A stretch of 64,000 nucleotides of DNA. It comes from Lentzea sp. NBRC 105346 (GTDB lineage Bacteria; Actinomycetota; Actinomycetes; Mycobacteriales; Pseudonocardiaceae). The notes under the pieces are model-generated. The model ran no database searches, had not been told where the DNA came from, and worked only from the letters and a program-made list of their open reading frames with translations. The position numbers and the translations under genes were made by a program. The stretch covers positions 62,001-126,000 of the forward strand of contig NZ_BSTQ01000013.1 of the NCBI RefSeq assembly GCF_030269605.1. The letters run 5' to 3'. This document shows, in pieces, positions 7,895-16,515 of the stretch (within the stretch, counting starts at the first letter, position 1; every line of letters begins with the position of its first letter).

Positions 7895-10800
7895 CTACAG
7901 ATCCCATCTTGCGTACGGATCGGGCTGGCCTTCTGGACTGTCGGTGCGCAACACCAGCGGTGTTTCGTCCTCGGTTCGATTGTCTAGGACGGAAAGTGTG
8001 TAGTAGGGCGGTGATGAGTACAGGGGGACCGATTCGAATGGGCGTTCACTCAGTGGGCCGGAATTGAGCCATTTCGTTTTGTCGGCGCAACCGCGCAGCT
8101 CGGTCGGGGCGTTATTCACCAAGGAATCGTTCTTGACAGCAATGCAACTGCCTGTTGCGCGGTGGATCAGATAGAACTCCGTCCAGCTGACGGGCTGTGT
8201 TCCGACCTTCTTGATGATCCAGTCGTCGCTGAAGTTGTTGAGACAGGTCGTCTGCACAACTTGAACGCCCGAGCTGCCGTTGCTTGCCGGGTAGACACAT
8301 TTCCCTGTCTGGTCGTTGACAATCCTCGTCACTCGCCAGGTGGGATCGGGGTCCACCGGATGGTATTGGGTCACCGGATTGAAGGCAATGGCATCGAATG
8401 CGACCAACTGGTTCGAGATGCCGTTCGGTGTGATCGAGCTCAGGCTGACCTTCGGCGCGTTGTTGAAGGCGAAGGTGCCCAGATTGAGCCACCCGTTGCG
8501 GACCTTCGTTTGGTCGGCTTCGACCTCCTGCACGCCCTGCTCGGTCTCGATCTTGTAGATGGCTCTGGTCGCCTTGTTCGAACCATGCGCGGGAATGTAT
8601 GCGAGCACCTGCGCTCTGGTGCGCAACTTCTGGTTGAGCTGCCACTCCGCGCGGACGGACGACTTGGCGTCCCAGGTTCCCTCGGCCCTTGTCGTCGTTA
8701 GCCAGAAGTGCCCACCGGCGCCGCTGCCGATCTGGTGCAGGTCGACCCAAGCCGCTGGTTTGCCGTCCGTCGGGAACGTCATGGTTCCGGAGGTGGCCAA
8801 TGGCAAGCACCCGCGCCACGAGTCCGCCCAGTAGTCCACGACCAGCGCACTGCTCGGGCTGGGAAGCCCACGAGGCCGATTCTGGGGGTCCGAGCAGTCC
8901 GACGGGAAGCTGTTGCCGTTCGCGGGTTCCGCCGCGTATGCGGGATAGTCGTAGCGGATGAACTGGTAGCCGCAGGTTTCCGCGCAGTTGTCCGGCTTCC
9001 ATTTGGTCGACGTGTGCCACCAGCACCGCAGATCGTATTGACCGACCGCGTTCTTGTGCGCACAAGGCCCCGTGTCGGCCGCCGGGTCGTCGTCGACCTC
9101 GGGGTCGTTGGGCGTGTACCGGGCACCAGGCTCGCAGTTGTTGTCGTTGGTGCAGAACGTGAACACGCCGGGCTTCACGTTCCGGCGGTTGTAAGCGCCG
9201 GTGCCGGGCGTCGACGCCGAGCCGTCACCGCCGTTCCACAACGCAGGGCGGAAGAACGGCACCTCGGTGTTCTCGTCTTCCAACCCCCACGGTGTGTTGG
9301 CGGCGAAACCCATGACCTTCTCCGGGTACGGCCACAACTGCGGCCTCGCGAAGTCCCTGGGGTCTTCCCCGAACGAGCCTCGATCGGGGTTGTACCGCGG
9401 GTTGGCCGGATTGTTGCCCCAGCCGAGGCCGTATGCGCCGTTGGCGTTCTGCTCGCCCGGCCGGTGGTAGCCCGAGTTGTACGCCCATGCGGCGAAGAAC
9501 CAGTTCTCGATGTTGGCCGGGTCGCCGTCGTGCAGCTTGACTCCCGCCGCCTGAAGTTCGTTCCACTTGGTGGTCAGCAACTGCAGACCCGCGGCGACGT
9601 TCGCCGCGTAGTCCGTGGCGATCGCCACCTGGCGGGTGCGGTCCAGCGCGACCTCGTTCTCGCGTTCGCTGCCGGCCTTCCGCATGCCGTCGGTCATTTG
9701 GGTGACGCCATAGCCACAGTCGGCCTTGGCGAAGTTGATGTCCCAGTCGTTGGAGATGTCGTCGTCGTACTGCTCGAGACCGTAGTAGTTACCGATCAAC
9801 GGGTTACCGGTCTCACCGGGCAGCGTGTATTTGCTCGCCTGCCACATGTTCGACTCTTGGCCGATGATGCCGAGCATGACCTGGGCTGGCACATGTCCCC
9901 CACCCTGCAGTTGCGCACGCGGGAACAGTTCCTGAGGTTTGTAGCCCACGGACAGGCCGTTGCCCCGCCAGCCGGCGGGTCGCTGGTTGAACAGGTAGCC
10001 ATAGATGGCCATGTCGACAGCCCACTCGACCTGCTTCGGTTTCGGCTGCAGGACTTGGATGGCCGGATCGTTCCGTGGAACGGCGCATGTGTAGCCGGGC
10101 TCCACCTCACGCGGCTTGAGCGCCTCCACGGCGTTGACCGTGAACCCGAGGTCGCGCCCCGTCCGGAGACTCTTCGCCTTGATGTGCCACGCCTGCGGTT
10201 CGGCCTTCGTCGGCGAACCGGTGGGACGCAGCTCCGTGATGGCGGCCTCACCCTTGGTGGACATCAGCGCGTTGATCGGCAGATCGACCTTCTTCACCGA
10301 CTGTGGAAGACCATTGACCTGTTCCGGTTCTCCGGTGATGAACACCTTGCCCGCGGTGCCCGGTGTGACGCCGAGCTTGCCCTGCTTGCCGGTGGCGAGC
10401 GTGGTGACGGGACGATCGACACCCGTGGCCCGCTGCACACTCACGGATCCGTTTTCCCGTGCGATGTAGACCACGCCACCTTCGGCGTCCGGCGCCAGGT
10501 GTGACGGCGTGCCCTTCGTCCGGGCGAGCCGCTCCTTCTTGCCGTCGCGGGAAACCTTCAGAACGCCCGTGCCGCCGGCCACCGCGAAGCTTTCGCCGAG
10601 TGGCACCGCGGAGGTCAGCTGGCCGTCGAGCTCGGTGCGCTGGCTGAGTCTGCCGGTGCCGGCGTCGACCGTCATCAGTCCGGTCTTGCCGAGATCCTCC
10701 TCGCCACCCTGGGTGAGCGCGACGATCTCTCCGATTCCGCAACCGGGGTTGAAGTACGCCAATGACGTGGTCACCGGAAGTCGCTGCACGGCACCGGTGC

Positions 10801-11257
10801 CGAGGTCGACGACCGCCGTGAAGCCACCGCGCGAGAAGAGCTGTTCCTTGTTGGTGAACGTACGCGGCGCATAGACCACAACAGCCTTGTTGCCCGACCC
10901 GGTGACACACGCGTTGCCGATCCACTTGTCGGTCTCGACTCCGGGATGGTTGAGCGTTGCGACGGTGCGCCAGGAGTATCCGGTCTTGGCCTCGGCGACC
11001 AGGACGTGCAGACCGGTGGCATCACCGGACGTCGTCCACAGCCGGTCAGCTGAGGTCTGCCACCGGAGGCCGAGCAGCTCCTGACGCTTCTCAGCATTGA
11101 TCACCGGTGGCTCGACTGGTGGCGCGACGGGTTTGTGCTGCGTCGCGTCACCCTTCAGCGGTGGTTGGACAGGTGTCGGTTTGGCCGATGCATCCGGTGC
11201 AGGCAATGCCAGCAGCATCGCGACGGCACACAGCACAACCCGCGAACTTCTTCGCAT
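7895..11257 (-). CDS. Giant secreted protein B: propeller-like domain, SLT/lysozyme-like core, golvesin-like and ricin-like domains
   Basis: 1120 aa. The ATG at 11257 follows GAGGA and begins a signal peptide (MRRSSRVVLCAVAMLLALP). It has the domain order of giant A: propeller-like repeats (~40-370); core with LGIIGQESNMWQAS (Glu near 465), DCGYGVTQ and WAYNSG near 592; CAHKNAVGQYDLRCWW linker; golvesin-like domain (~845-955, ending FDAIAFNP); and a ricin-like tail with repeated Cys. The YFNPGCG and WIGNACVTGSG motifs are shared by all three giants. It heads a run with the subtilase and crystallin-like gene. Function is inferred as secreted glycan binding and possible peptidoglycan cleavage. 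Confidence 0.75.
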   Translation of the reverse strand: MRRSSRVVLCAVAMLLALPAPDASAKPTPVQPPLKGDATQHKPVAPPVEPPVINAEKRQELLGLRWQTSADRLWTTSGDATGLHVLVAEAKTGYSWRTVATLNHPGVETDKWIGNACVTGSGNKAVVVYAPRTFTNKEQLFSRGGFTAVVDLGTGAVQRLPVTTSLAYFNPGCGIGEIVALTQGGEEDLGKTGLMTVDAGTGRLSQRTELDGQLTSAVPLGESFAVAGGTGVLKVSRDGKKERLARTKGTPSHLAPDAEGGVVYIARENGSVSVQRATGVDRPVTTLATGKQGKLGVTPGTAGKVFITGEPEQVNGLPQSVKKVDLPINALMSTKGEAAITELRPTGSPTKAEPQAWHIKAKSLRTGRDLGFTVNAVEALKPREVEPGYTCAVPRNDPAIQVLQPKPKQVEWAVDMAIYGYLFNQRPAGWRGNGLSVGYKPQELFPRAQLQGGGHVPAQVMLGIIGQESNMWQASKYTLPGETGNPLIGNYYGLEQYDDDISNDWDINFAKADCGYGVTQMTDGMRKAGSERENEVALDRTRQVAIATDYAANVAAGLQLLTTKWNELQAAGVKLHDGDPANIENWFFAAWAYNSGYHRPGEQNANGAYGLGWGNNPANPRYNPDRGSFGEDPRDFARPQLWPYPEKVMGFAANTPWGLEDENTEVPFFRPALWNGGDGSASTPGTGAYNRRNVKPGVFTFCTNDNNCEPGARYTPNDPEVDDDPAADTGPCAHKNAVGQYDLRCWWHTSTKWKPDNCAETCGYQFIRYDYPAYAAEPANGNSFPSDCSDPQNRPRGLPSPSSALVVDYWADSWRGCLPLATSGTMTFPTDGKPAAWVDLHQIGSGAGGHFWLTTTRAEGTWDAKSSVRAEWQLNQKLRTRAQVLAYIPAHGSNKATRAIYKIETEQGVQEVEADQTKVRNGWLNLGTFAFNNAPKVSLSSITPNGISNQLVAFDAIAFNPVTQYHPVDPDPTWRVTRIVNDQTGKCVYPASNGSSGVQVVQTTCLNNFSDDWIIKKVGTQPVSWTEFYLIHRATGSCIAVKNDSLVNNAPTELRGCADKTKWLNSGPLSERPFESVPLYSSPPYYTLSVLDNRTEDETPLVLRTDSPEGQPDPYARWDL

Positions 11258-11348
11258 GGATCCTCACTGTGATTGAAGTGGAGCGCGCAGGTCAAAGAGA
11301 CCCAGGCGGGTGTTATTTTTGATTTCGGGTGAAGCTGTCGAACGGTGT

Positions 11349-11804
11349 TCAGTTTTTGAGGCGTACCGTGGTTTGGATTGTTCCGTAGAGTGGGACGGTG
11401 GTCGGTAATGAAGGAGGGCAATCAACGTCGTGTGCTTCAACGCGTGGAGATCCGTTCCAGCTCGCCTTGAACCGGACACACAGTTGCACCGATACCTGCG
11501 CGTAAGTCCCGGCACTACCGGATTGGCCCATGCCGTAGTAAACCGCGTCAATTTCGAACGACTGCTCGGTGGTGCTGCTGTGGAATACTCGACTCCGGTC
11601 GATCGAAGTGATCCCGTCGTTGAGTTTTTTCTCGACGTCCTTGTCGTCGCCGGCGATGAGCTCCAACTGCTGACGTCCGCGTTCGGCGCGTGTACGGGCG
11701 TCGTCCGCGGCATGGTCGAGGGCAACGTCCTCCGACGAGGCGCAGGCTGCTGCGCTGACCGCCATGACGGTCAGCACAGCAGCTACGGCGAGTACCCGGA
11801 TCAA
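11349..11804 (-). CDS. Small lipoprotein downstream of giant gene C
   Basis: 151 aa. The TTG start at 11804 overlaps the TGA of giant gene C, so translation is probably coupled. Residues 1-21 form a lipoprotein signal with a degenerate lipobox SAAAC (Cys21). The mature part begins with a polar, probably helical region rich in Asp, Arg and Gln, and continues with a beta-rich region bearing two Cys (QLCVRF and VDCPP). I do not recognise a named family. Its position suggests a surface-anchored accessory of the SGNH-bearing giant protein. Confidence 0.7.
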   Translation of the reverse strand: MIRVLAVAAVLTVMAVSAAACASSEDVALDHAADDARTRAERGRQQLELIAGDDKDVEKKLNDGITSIDRSRVFHSSTTEQSFEIDAVYYGMGQSGSAGTYAQVSVQLCVRFKASWNGSPRVEAHDVDCPPSLPTTVPLYGTIQTTVRLKN

Positions 11805-14800
11805 AGCCCGTGCTTCCGCAGAGCCTCGGTGAAAACGTCACCGTACAACTGGTGTCCCTCTCTATTCGGGTGGAAACTGGCGGAAGCGACCGGATTGAGG
11901 TCGGTAATGGGCTGATCGCCGTCGGTCTTGTCGAGCCTGATGAAGTTGATCCTCTCCGGATCACCGCATGCTCCCTTGCCGGCAAACGCTGCAGTGGGAT
12001 CGGCGAACACAAGCGGTATGCCGTCGCCGGCTAGCCTCATCGTCAGCGCTTTGTATGCTGCGGTGAGATCGCTCGCGGTCTTGGCGAGCCATGCGATATT
12101 TTCCTCGCCGAGCTTCTGGCTACATGGCCAAGCGTCCTCGATCAGCTTGGGATACCCCATCAGTACGATCTTGGCGTTTGGTGCCATCTCGCGAATTGTT
12201 CTGATCGTCGTGTCGACCGCCGGCATGACCTTGTTTTCGATCAGCTCGGGCATGGCCTGCTCAAGAGGCTTGTCGCCGACCTCGCTCACGACGTCCTTTT
12301 GGCAAGGCGAGACGAAAAGGCAACGCTTGACGACTGGGGTGAAGGAAGCGTCGTTGCCTCCGATGGAAATCGTCACGAGCGTGGTGTTCTCGTCCACGAA
12401 CCCCCGGTCGAGCTGAGACAGTTCGTAGTACGGCCCGACACCACCGAAGTTCCACGGGTCCCGGGGTCCTTCCCGGCCGTCCGGCATGACCGTCGGAAGC
12501 ACGTTCCTGGCTCGAGCCCCGCTGCATGCGAGCAGGTGGTAATCCATCGTCGGATCGTTGAAGAAGTCGGCGATCTGGCCGATGGTGGCGCCGCTGTACC
12601 GGGCCGGCTTGCCCTGGCGCGACCACGCATGGGGTGAACGGTGGCACGCGTCGCGGCTGCGCTCGATGTCGCCGTCGACGTTGGTCTCCCGGTAGTAGGC
12701 CTCGTTGCCGCCGGCCCCTTCACCCGACGAGTAGGAGTCGCCCAGCGCGACGATCATGTTCGCCGGCTTCTCCGCCATGGGCTGGAAGGCGATCGCGTCC
12801 CACGCGATGTCTTCGGTTCCCTCGCCTTCCAGCGTCACGGACGACAACCTGACCTTCGGCGTGCCCGAGAACTGCAAGACCCCCAGCGACACCCACTTGT
12901 TCTGTTCGGTCCGCTGCAGGATCACCCGGTGCTTGGTGCCCGAACCGGTCTCGATCTCATACCTGGCCTGCCGGGTGTGGGCGCCGTGGTCCGGGATGTG
13001 GACCATGACCCGCGCCCAGCCGTTGAGCTGGCGGTTCAATGTCCACGTCCCGGTGACCTTCGCGAAGCCACCCGTGGCGTCGTCCTTGCGGGTGTGCGCG
13101 AACCAGAAGTGGTTGTCGAAGCCCGCGCCGATCTGATGAAAATCGATCTTCGCGGACGGGGACGCGAACTCGAGCTGGAACGTGCCCTGGCTGGTCCAGT
13201 TTCGCTGGCACCGGCGAGCAGGATCCGCCCACTTCGCGGGTAGCGGCGTCGGTGTCGACTGCAGATCGTCGATGATCAATGCGTTTGCGGGCAGCTTGTC
13301 CTGCGAACACTGCGGCGGATAGTTGGTGCCCCAGCCCGGCGACGGATCGGTGTCGTCGAACGTGAAGTTCCAGTTGCCGCACGTGGATTCGCAGTCGTCC
13401 TTCCACTTGGCCGGAACGTGCCACCAGCACTTGAGGTCATACTTGCCGGTCGCGGGGTTCTTGTGTGCGCATGGCCCAGCAGGCTCCGGGTCATCACCCG
13501 GTTTCGGCAAGACGCTCGGATCGTCCGGAACCCACTTTTGGCCTGGGTAGCAGTCGTTCTCCGGCTTGCAGAACAAGTCGACCGGAGGCTTCACGGCTTC
13601 GCGGTATTCGACGTTGTTCCACCATGCGGGCGCGAATCCAGCCCCGGTCTCCGAGTACGGAGTGCCGATCGAATGGGCTGCCCAGCCCATGATCTTCTCC
13701 GGATACGGCCAGTACTGCGGGTTCTTGGCATCGCACTGGCACGTTTCGAGGAACGGGTTGCGATTCGTGAGGTAACGAGGGTTGATCGGGTTGTTAGTCC
13801 ACCCAACGCCCCATGGCGAACCATCGCCCTTGTTCATGTTGAAGCCGGAGTTGTACGCCCAGGCCGCGAAGAACCAGTTCTCGATCTTGCGCGGGTTGCC
13901 GTCGTTGACGATCATTCCCGCGCGCCTGGTCTCGTTCCACTTGTTCTGCAGGATGTTCAGACCCTTGGCGATGTTCGTCTTGTGGTCCAAAGCAATCGCG
14001 CGCTGCTGCTCCGCGGGCAGCGCGGGAGAGTGCTCACCCTCACGGCCCGCCATCCGCATTCCGTCGGTGACCTGCGTGATGCCGTAGCCGCAGTCCGCCT
14101 TGTCCCAGTGGATGTCCCAGTCGTCCCGGTCGTCCTTGTTATAGATCGCCAAACCGAAATAGTTGCCGATCAACGGGTTCGCGCTCACCCCGGGAATCGC
14201 GAACCGGGCGGCCTGCCACAGGTTCGACTCCTGGGCCATGATCCCGAGCAGGATCTGCGGTGGGACCTTCTGGCCCCCCTCAATGGGGATCGACGGGAAC
14301 ATCTTCTGTGCACCGTCCGTCTCCTCCAGCTTGCCGAGCACCGCGCGGTCGGCCGCCCATTCCGCCTGCAGCGGCGTCGGCTGGGTCGCCATTTCCGACG
14401 CGTCACCGCGCGGGATCGCGCACGTCCGCTCCGCGTCCACCGGATCGGAGAGACTCGTGGCGGACATCTGCTGCTGTACCGCGGCGCCACTGAGTTTCGG
14501 GTGGAGTGAACGGCCGGTCGCCGCCCGGTCGCTGACGAGCTCAGCGGGGTCGACGGTGAAGCTGGCATGCTTACCGGTGTCGATGATTTTCAGGTCGACC
14601 TTTGTGCGCCGGGCTTCTGTGGATGCCGTCGGTTTGTCGGCCCACTCCGTCTTCTCCACGGCCGTGCGACCTTCGGTGGAGACGGTCGCGTCGCGGGCGA
14701 TATCGAGCTTGGCGATCGACGGTGGCAGCGCGGCGACGGAGCCGGTCTTGCCGGTGATGAAGACCTTCCCGGCTTTACCCGAGGTCAGGCCCAGGCTCTT

Positions 14801-15661
14801 CAGCGCGCCGGTGGCCAGCGTAGTGATCTTGGCCTTGGGGTCGCCCGGCAGTGCGCGGCGGGCCCGCGCCTTGTCGCCGAGGCGTTCCAGGAAGACGACG
14901 CCGCCGTCACCGTCGGGCCTGAGCAGGAACGGCGTCCCGGTCGCGGCGGCGATACGGGTGCGCACGCCCTTCTCGTCGATCTTCACCAGCGACTCATGGC
15001 CGGCGGCGATGATCCCTGCCTTCGTCGGCACCGCCGACGTGACCTGGCCTTCGACCTCGATCCGGCGATCGAGCTTGGCTGCGGCGGCGTCGAGCTTGGT
15101 CAAACCAGTCTTGAGAGCGTCGTCGCCTTCCTGCGTGAAAACGGCGCTCTCGCCGGTGCCGCAGCCGGGGTTGAAGTAGGCGAGGCTGGACCTGATCGGC
15201 AGCTTCGTGACTGCGCCGGTGTCCAGGTCGACTAGGGCGCTGAAGCCGCCACGGCCGGAGAACTTCTCCTTGTTGGTGAAGATCCGCGGTGCGTACACGA
15301 CGACCGCGCGCTTGCCCGACTCGGTGACGCAGGCGTTGCCGATCCATTGATCGGCGTCAAAGCCGGCTTCCGACAACGTTGTCGCGGTGCGCCACGTGTA
15401 GCCAGTCGACGCGTCGGCGACCAGTATGTGGAAGCCGTCGGCGTCGCCGCTTGTGGTCCAGGCCCGGTCGCCGGACTGCTGCCAACCCAGGCCGAGCAGC
15501 TCGTCGCGCTTCTTCGGTTTGGTCGAGTTCGAGGTCGTCCGGTCTGTCGGCGTCACCTGCTGAGGCGATTCTTCAGGCGCCGCAACCGCGGTCGTGGATG
15601 ACAGCGAGACGACGATGGTCGTCAACAACGCACATGATCTTTTACTGCGCTTTACGCGCAT
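11801..15661 (-). CDS. Giant secreted protein C: propeller-like domain, SLT/lysozyme-like core, golvesin-like domain, C-terminal SGNH esterase
   Basis: 1286 aa. The ATG at 15661 follows a six-G run and starts a signal peptide. The first ~960 residues match giants A and B: propeller-like repeats, LGIMAQESNLWQAA (Glu near 476), DCGYGITQ, WAYNSG near 603, the CAHKNPATGKYDLKCWW linker, and a golvesin-like domain ending WDAIAFQP. The ricin-like tail is replaced by an SGNH hydrolase from ~968: GDSYSSGEG (block I Ser), SIGGNDASF (block III) and SFHPNREGH (block V His). The usual Asp three residues before His is absent, as in Ser-His dyad esterases of streptomycetes. Deacetylation or de-esterification of a cell-wall glycan is a plausible role, not shown. 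Confidence 0.8.
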   Translation of the reverse strand: MRVKRSKRSCALLTTIVVSLSSTTAVAAPEESPQQVTPTDRTTSNSTKPKKRDELLGLGWQQSGDRAWTTSGDADGFHILVADASTGYTWRTATTLSEAGFDADQWIGNACVTESGKRAVVVYAPRIFTNKEKFSGRGGFSALVDLDTGAVTKLPIRSSLAYFNPGCGTGESAVFTQEGDDALKTGLTKLDAAAAKLDRRIEVEGQVTSAVPTKAGIIAAGHESLVKIDEKGVRTRIAAATGTPFLLRPDGDGGVVFLERLGDKARARRALPGDPKAKITTLATGALKSLGLTSGKAGKVFITGKTGSVAALPPSIAKLDIARDATVSTEGRTAVEKTEWADKPTASTEARRTKVDLKIIDTGKHASFTVDPAELVSDRAATGRSLHPKLSGAAVQQQMSATSLSDPVDAERTCAIPRGDASEMATQPTPLQAEWAADRAVLGKLEETDGAQKMFPSIPIEGGQKVPPQILLGIMAQESNLWQAARFAIPGVSANPLIGNYFGLAIYNKDDRDDWDIHWDKADCGYGITQVTDGMRMAGREGEHSPALPAEQQRAIALDHKTNIAKGLNILQNKWNETRRAGMIVNDGNPRKIENWFFAAWAYNSGFNMNKGDGSPWGVGWTNNPINPRYLTNRNPFLETCQCDAKNPQYWPYPEKIMGWAAHSIGTPYSETGAGFAPAWWNNVEYREAVKPPVDLFCKPENDCYPGQKWVPDDPSVLPKPGDDPEPAGPCAHKNPATGKYDLKCWWHVPAKWKDDCESTCGNWNFTFDDTDPSPGWGTNYPPQCSQDKLPANALIIDDLQSTPTPLPAKWADPARRCQRNWTSQGTFQLEFASPSAKIDFHQIGAGFDNHFWFAHTRKDDATGGFAKVTGTWTLNRQLNGWARVMVHIPDHGAHTRQARYEIETGSGTKHRVILQRTEQNKWVSLGVLQFSGTPKVRLSSVTLEGEGTEDIAWDAIAFQPMAEKPANMIVALGDSYSSGEGAGGNEAYYRETNVDGDIERSRDACHRSPHAWSRQGKPARYSGATIGQIADFFNDPTMDYHLLACSGARARNVLPTVMPDGREGPRDPWNFGGVGPYYELSQLDRGFVDENTTLVTISIGGNDASFTPVVKRCLFVSPCQKDVVSEVGDKPLEQAMPELIENKVMPAVDTTIRTIREMAPNAKIVLMGYPKLIEDAWPCSQKLGEENIAWLAKTASDLTAAYKALTMRLAGDGIPLVFADPTAAFAGKGACGDPERINFIRLDKTDGDQPITDLNPVASASFHPNREGHQLYGDVFTEALRKHGL

Positions 15662-15881
15662 ATATCCCCCCTACAGTCGTTCTAGATCACGAGTTGTTCT
15701 CATGTTTGATCAGGGCATGGATGACCGGCGCGCTGCCGCGCACACGCAGACTTGGTGCGTTGCCGTCAGACTTGCGCGGACGCCAACAACATGAGGAGAC
15801 CTGGATCTTCAATCCTGCCCCCGTAGCCGACGGTCGCCCTTCCGGCTGACCGGCCCCCTGACGCGGTAGCTCGCGGTCTGC

Positions 15882-16376
15882 TCACCAGTCGCTTTGGATC
15901 TGGAAGCCCTCGACGTGGTCTTCGAACTGCCAGCCGAACCACTCGCCGACCGACGCGATGTCGCCCTGCCAGAACTGGGTGTCGCCCGATGCGTTGTGCC
16001 ACATCGAACCGGTGTAGCAGCTGCCGTGCATATGCCAGGACGAGATCCGGTGGTTCCACGAAGGGATCTCCGAAGGGAGATTCACCGAATAACCGTCGTG
16101 GTCACAGGTGCCGTAGTAACCGAGCCACGTGTACGAACCCCGACCGGTGTCGTAATGGCCGTTGTCGTACCAGGTCATCAACGGCGTGCCGGCCGCCGCA
16201 GCCGCCTTCAGCTCGGGCGCATCGGCTGTGGCGGCACAGGTCACCTTTGGTGCCTGCCCCTTCTGTCCGATCAGACCAACGCAGTGGTCCCCAACCTTCG
16301 GTGCGGCCGCAGCCGTGGCGGTGAACGCGGACGCCAGCAAACCCGCGGCCATGGCCGCGAGCAGGATTTTTCGCAT
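15882..16376 (-). CDS. Secreted beta/gamma-crystallin-like small protein C
   Basis: 164 aa. The ATG at 16376 has GGGGG six bases upstream and starts a signal peptide (MRKILLAAMAAGLLASAF). Very similar to the protein at 1782-2273: CVGLIG, VTCAATADAPELKAAAAAG, MTWYDNGHYDTG, the NHRISSWHMHGSC motif and SVGEWFGWQFEDHVEGF. It lies upstream of giant gene C with about 220 bp between them, whereas copies A and B lie downstream of their giants. The promoter-like motif at 16429-16460 ends about 50 bp upstream of its start. Function as inhibitor or binding protein is inferred only. Confidence 0.7.
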   Translation of the reverse strand: MRKILLAAMAAGLLASAFTATAAAAPKVGDHCVGLIGQKGQAPKVTCAATADAPELKAAAAAGTPLMTWYDNGHYDTGRGSYTWLGYYGTCDHDGYSVNLPSEIPSWNHRISSWHMHGSCYTGSMWHNASGDTQFWQGDIASVGEWFGWQFEDHVEGFQIQSDW

Positions 16377-16428
16377 GGTGTTCCCCCGGTGATGGCGGCT
16401 TCCCCCCTGGATGCCGCTCTACCGGTAC

Positions 16429-16460
16429 GTAGCTAACCCGGTGCGCAGAGTCACGTCAAC
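16429..16460 (-). promoter_or_regulatory. Promoter-like element, copy 2, for crystallin-like gene C
   Basis: Plus strand GTAGCTAAC, 14 bases, CACGTCAAC; identical in both halves and spacing to 6262-6293. On the minus strand TTGACG and TTAGCT/TAGCTA make a reasonable vegetative promoter, with a leader of roughly 45-50 bases before the ATG at 16376. Confidence 0.55.
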
Positions 16461-16476
16461 GGGAATCGGAAAACTA

Positions 16477-16506
16477 AGAGGCCCGGCGCGCTCGCGCCGG
16501 GCCTCT
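16477..16506 (-). terminator. Rho-independent terminator of ponA
   Basis: A perfect 14-bp stem, AGAGGCCCGGCGCG against its complement with a two-base loop, is followed on the minus strand by TAGTTTT. It lies 10 bp past the ponA stop and marks the right border of the accessory cluster. Confidence 0.85.
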
Positions 16507-16515
16507 CGTCATGGG

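Noticed and set aside
15662..15881. Extra small gene between giant C and crystallin-like gene C
   Set aside because: Short frames here lack ribosome sites and any plausible composition; it is treated as a 220-bp leader/promoter region of giant C.
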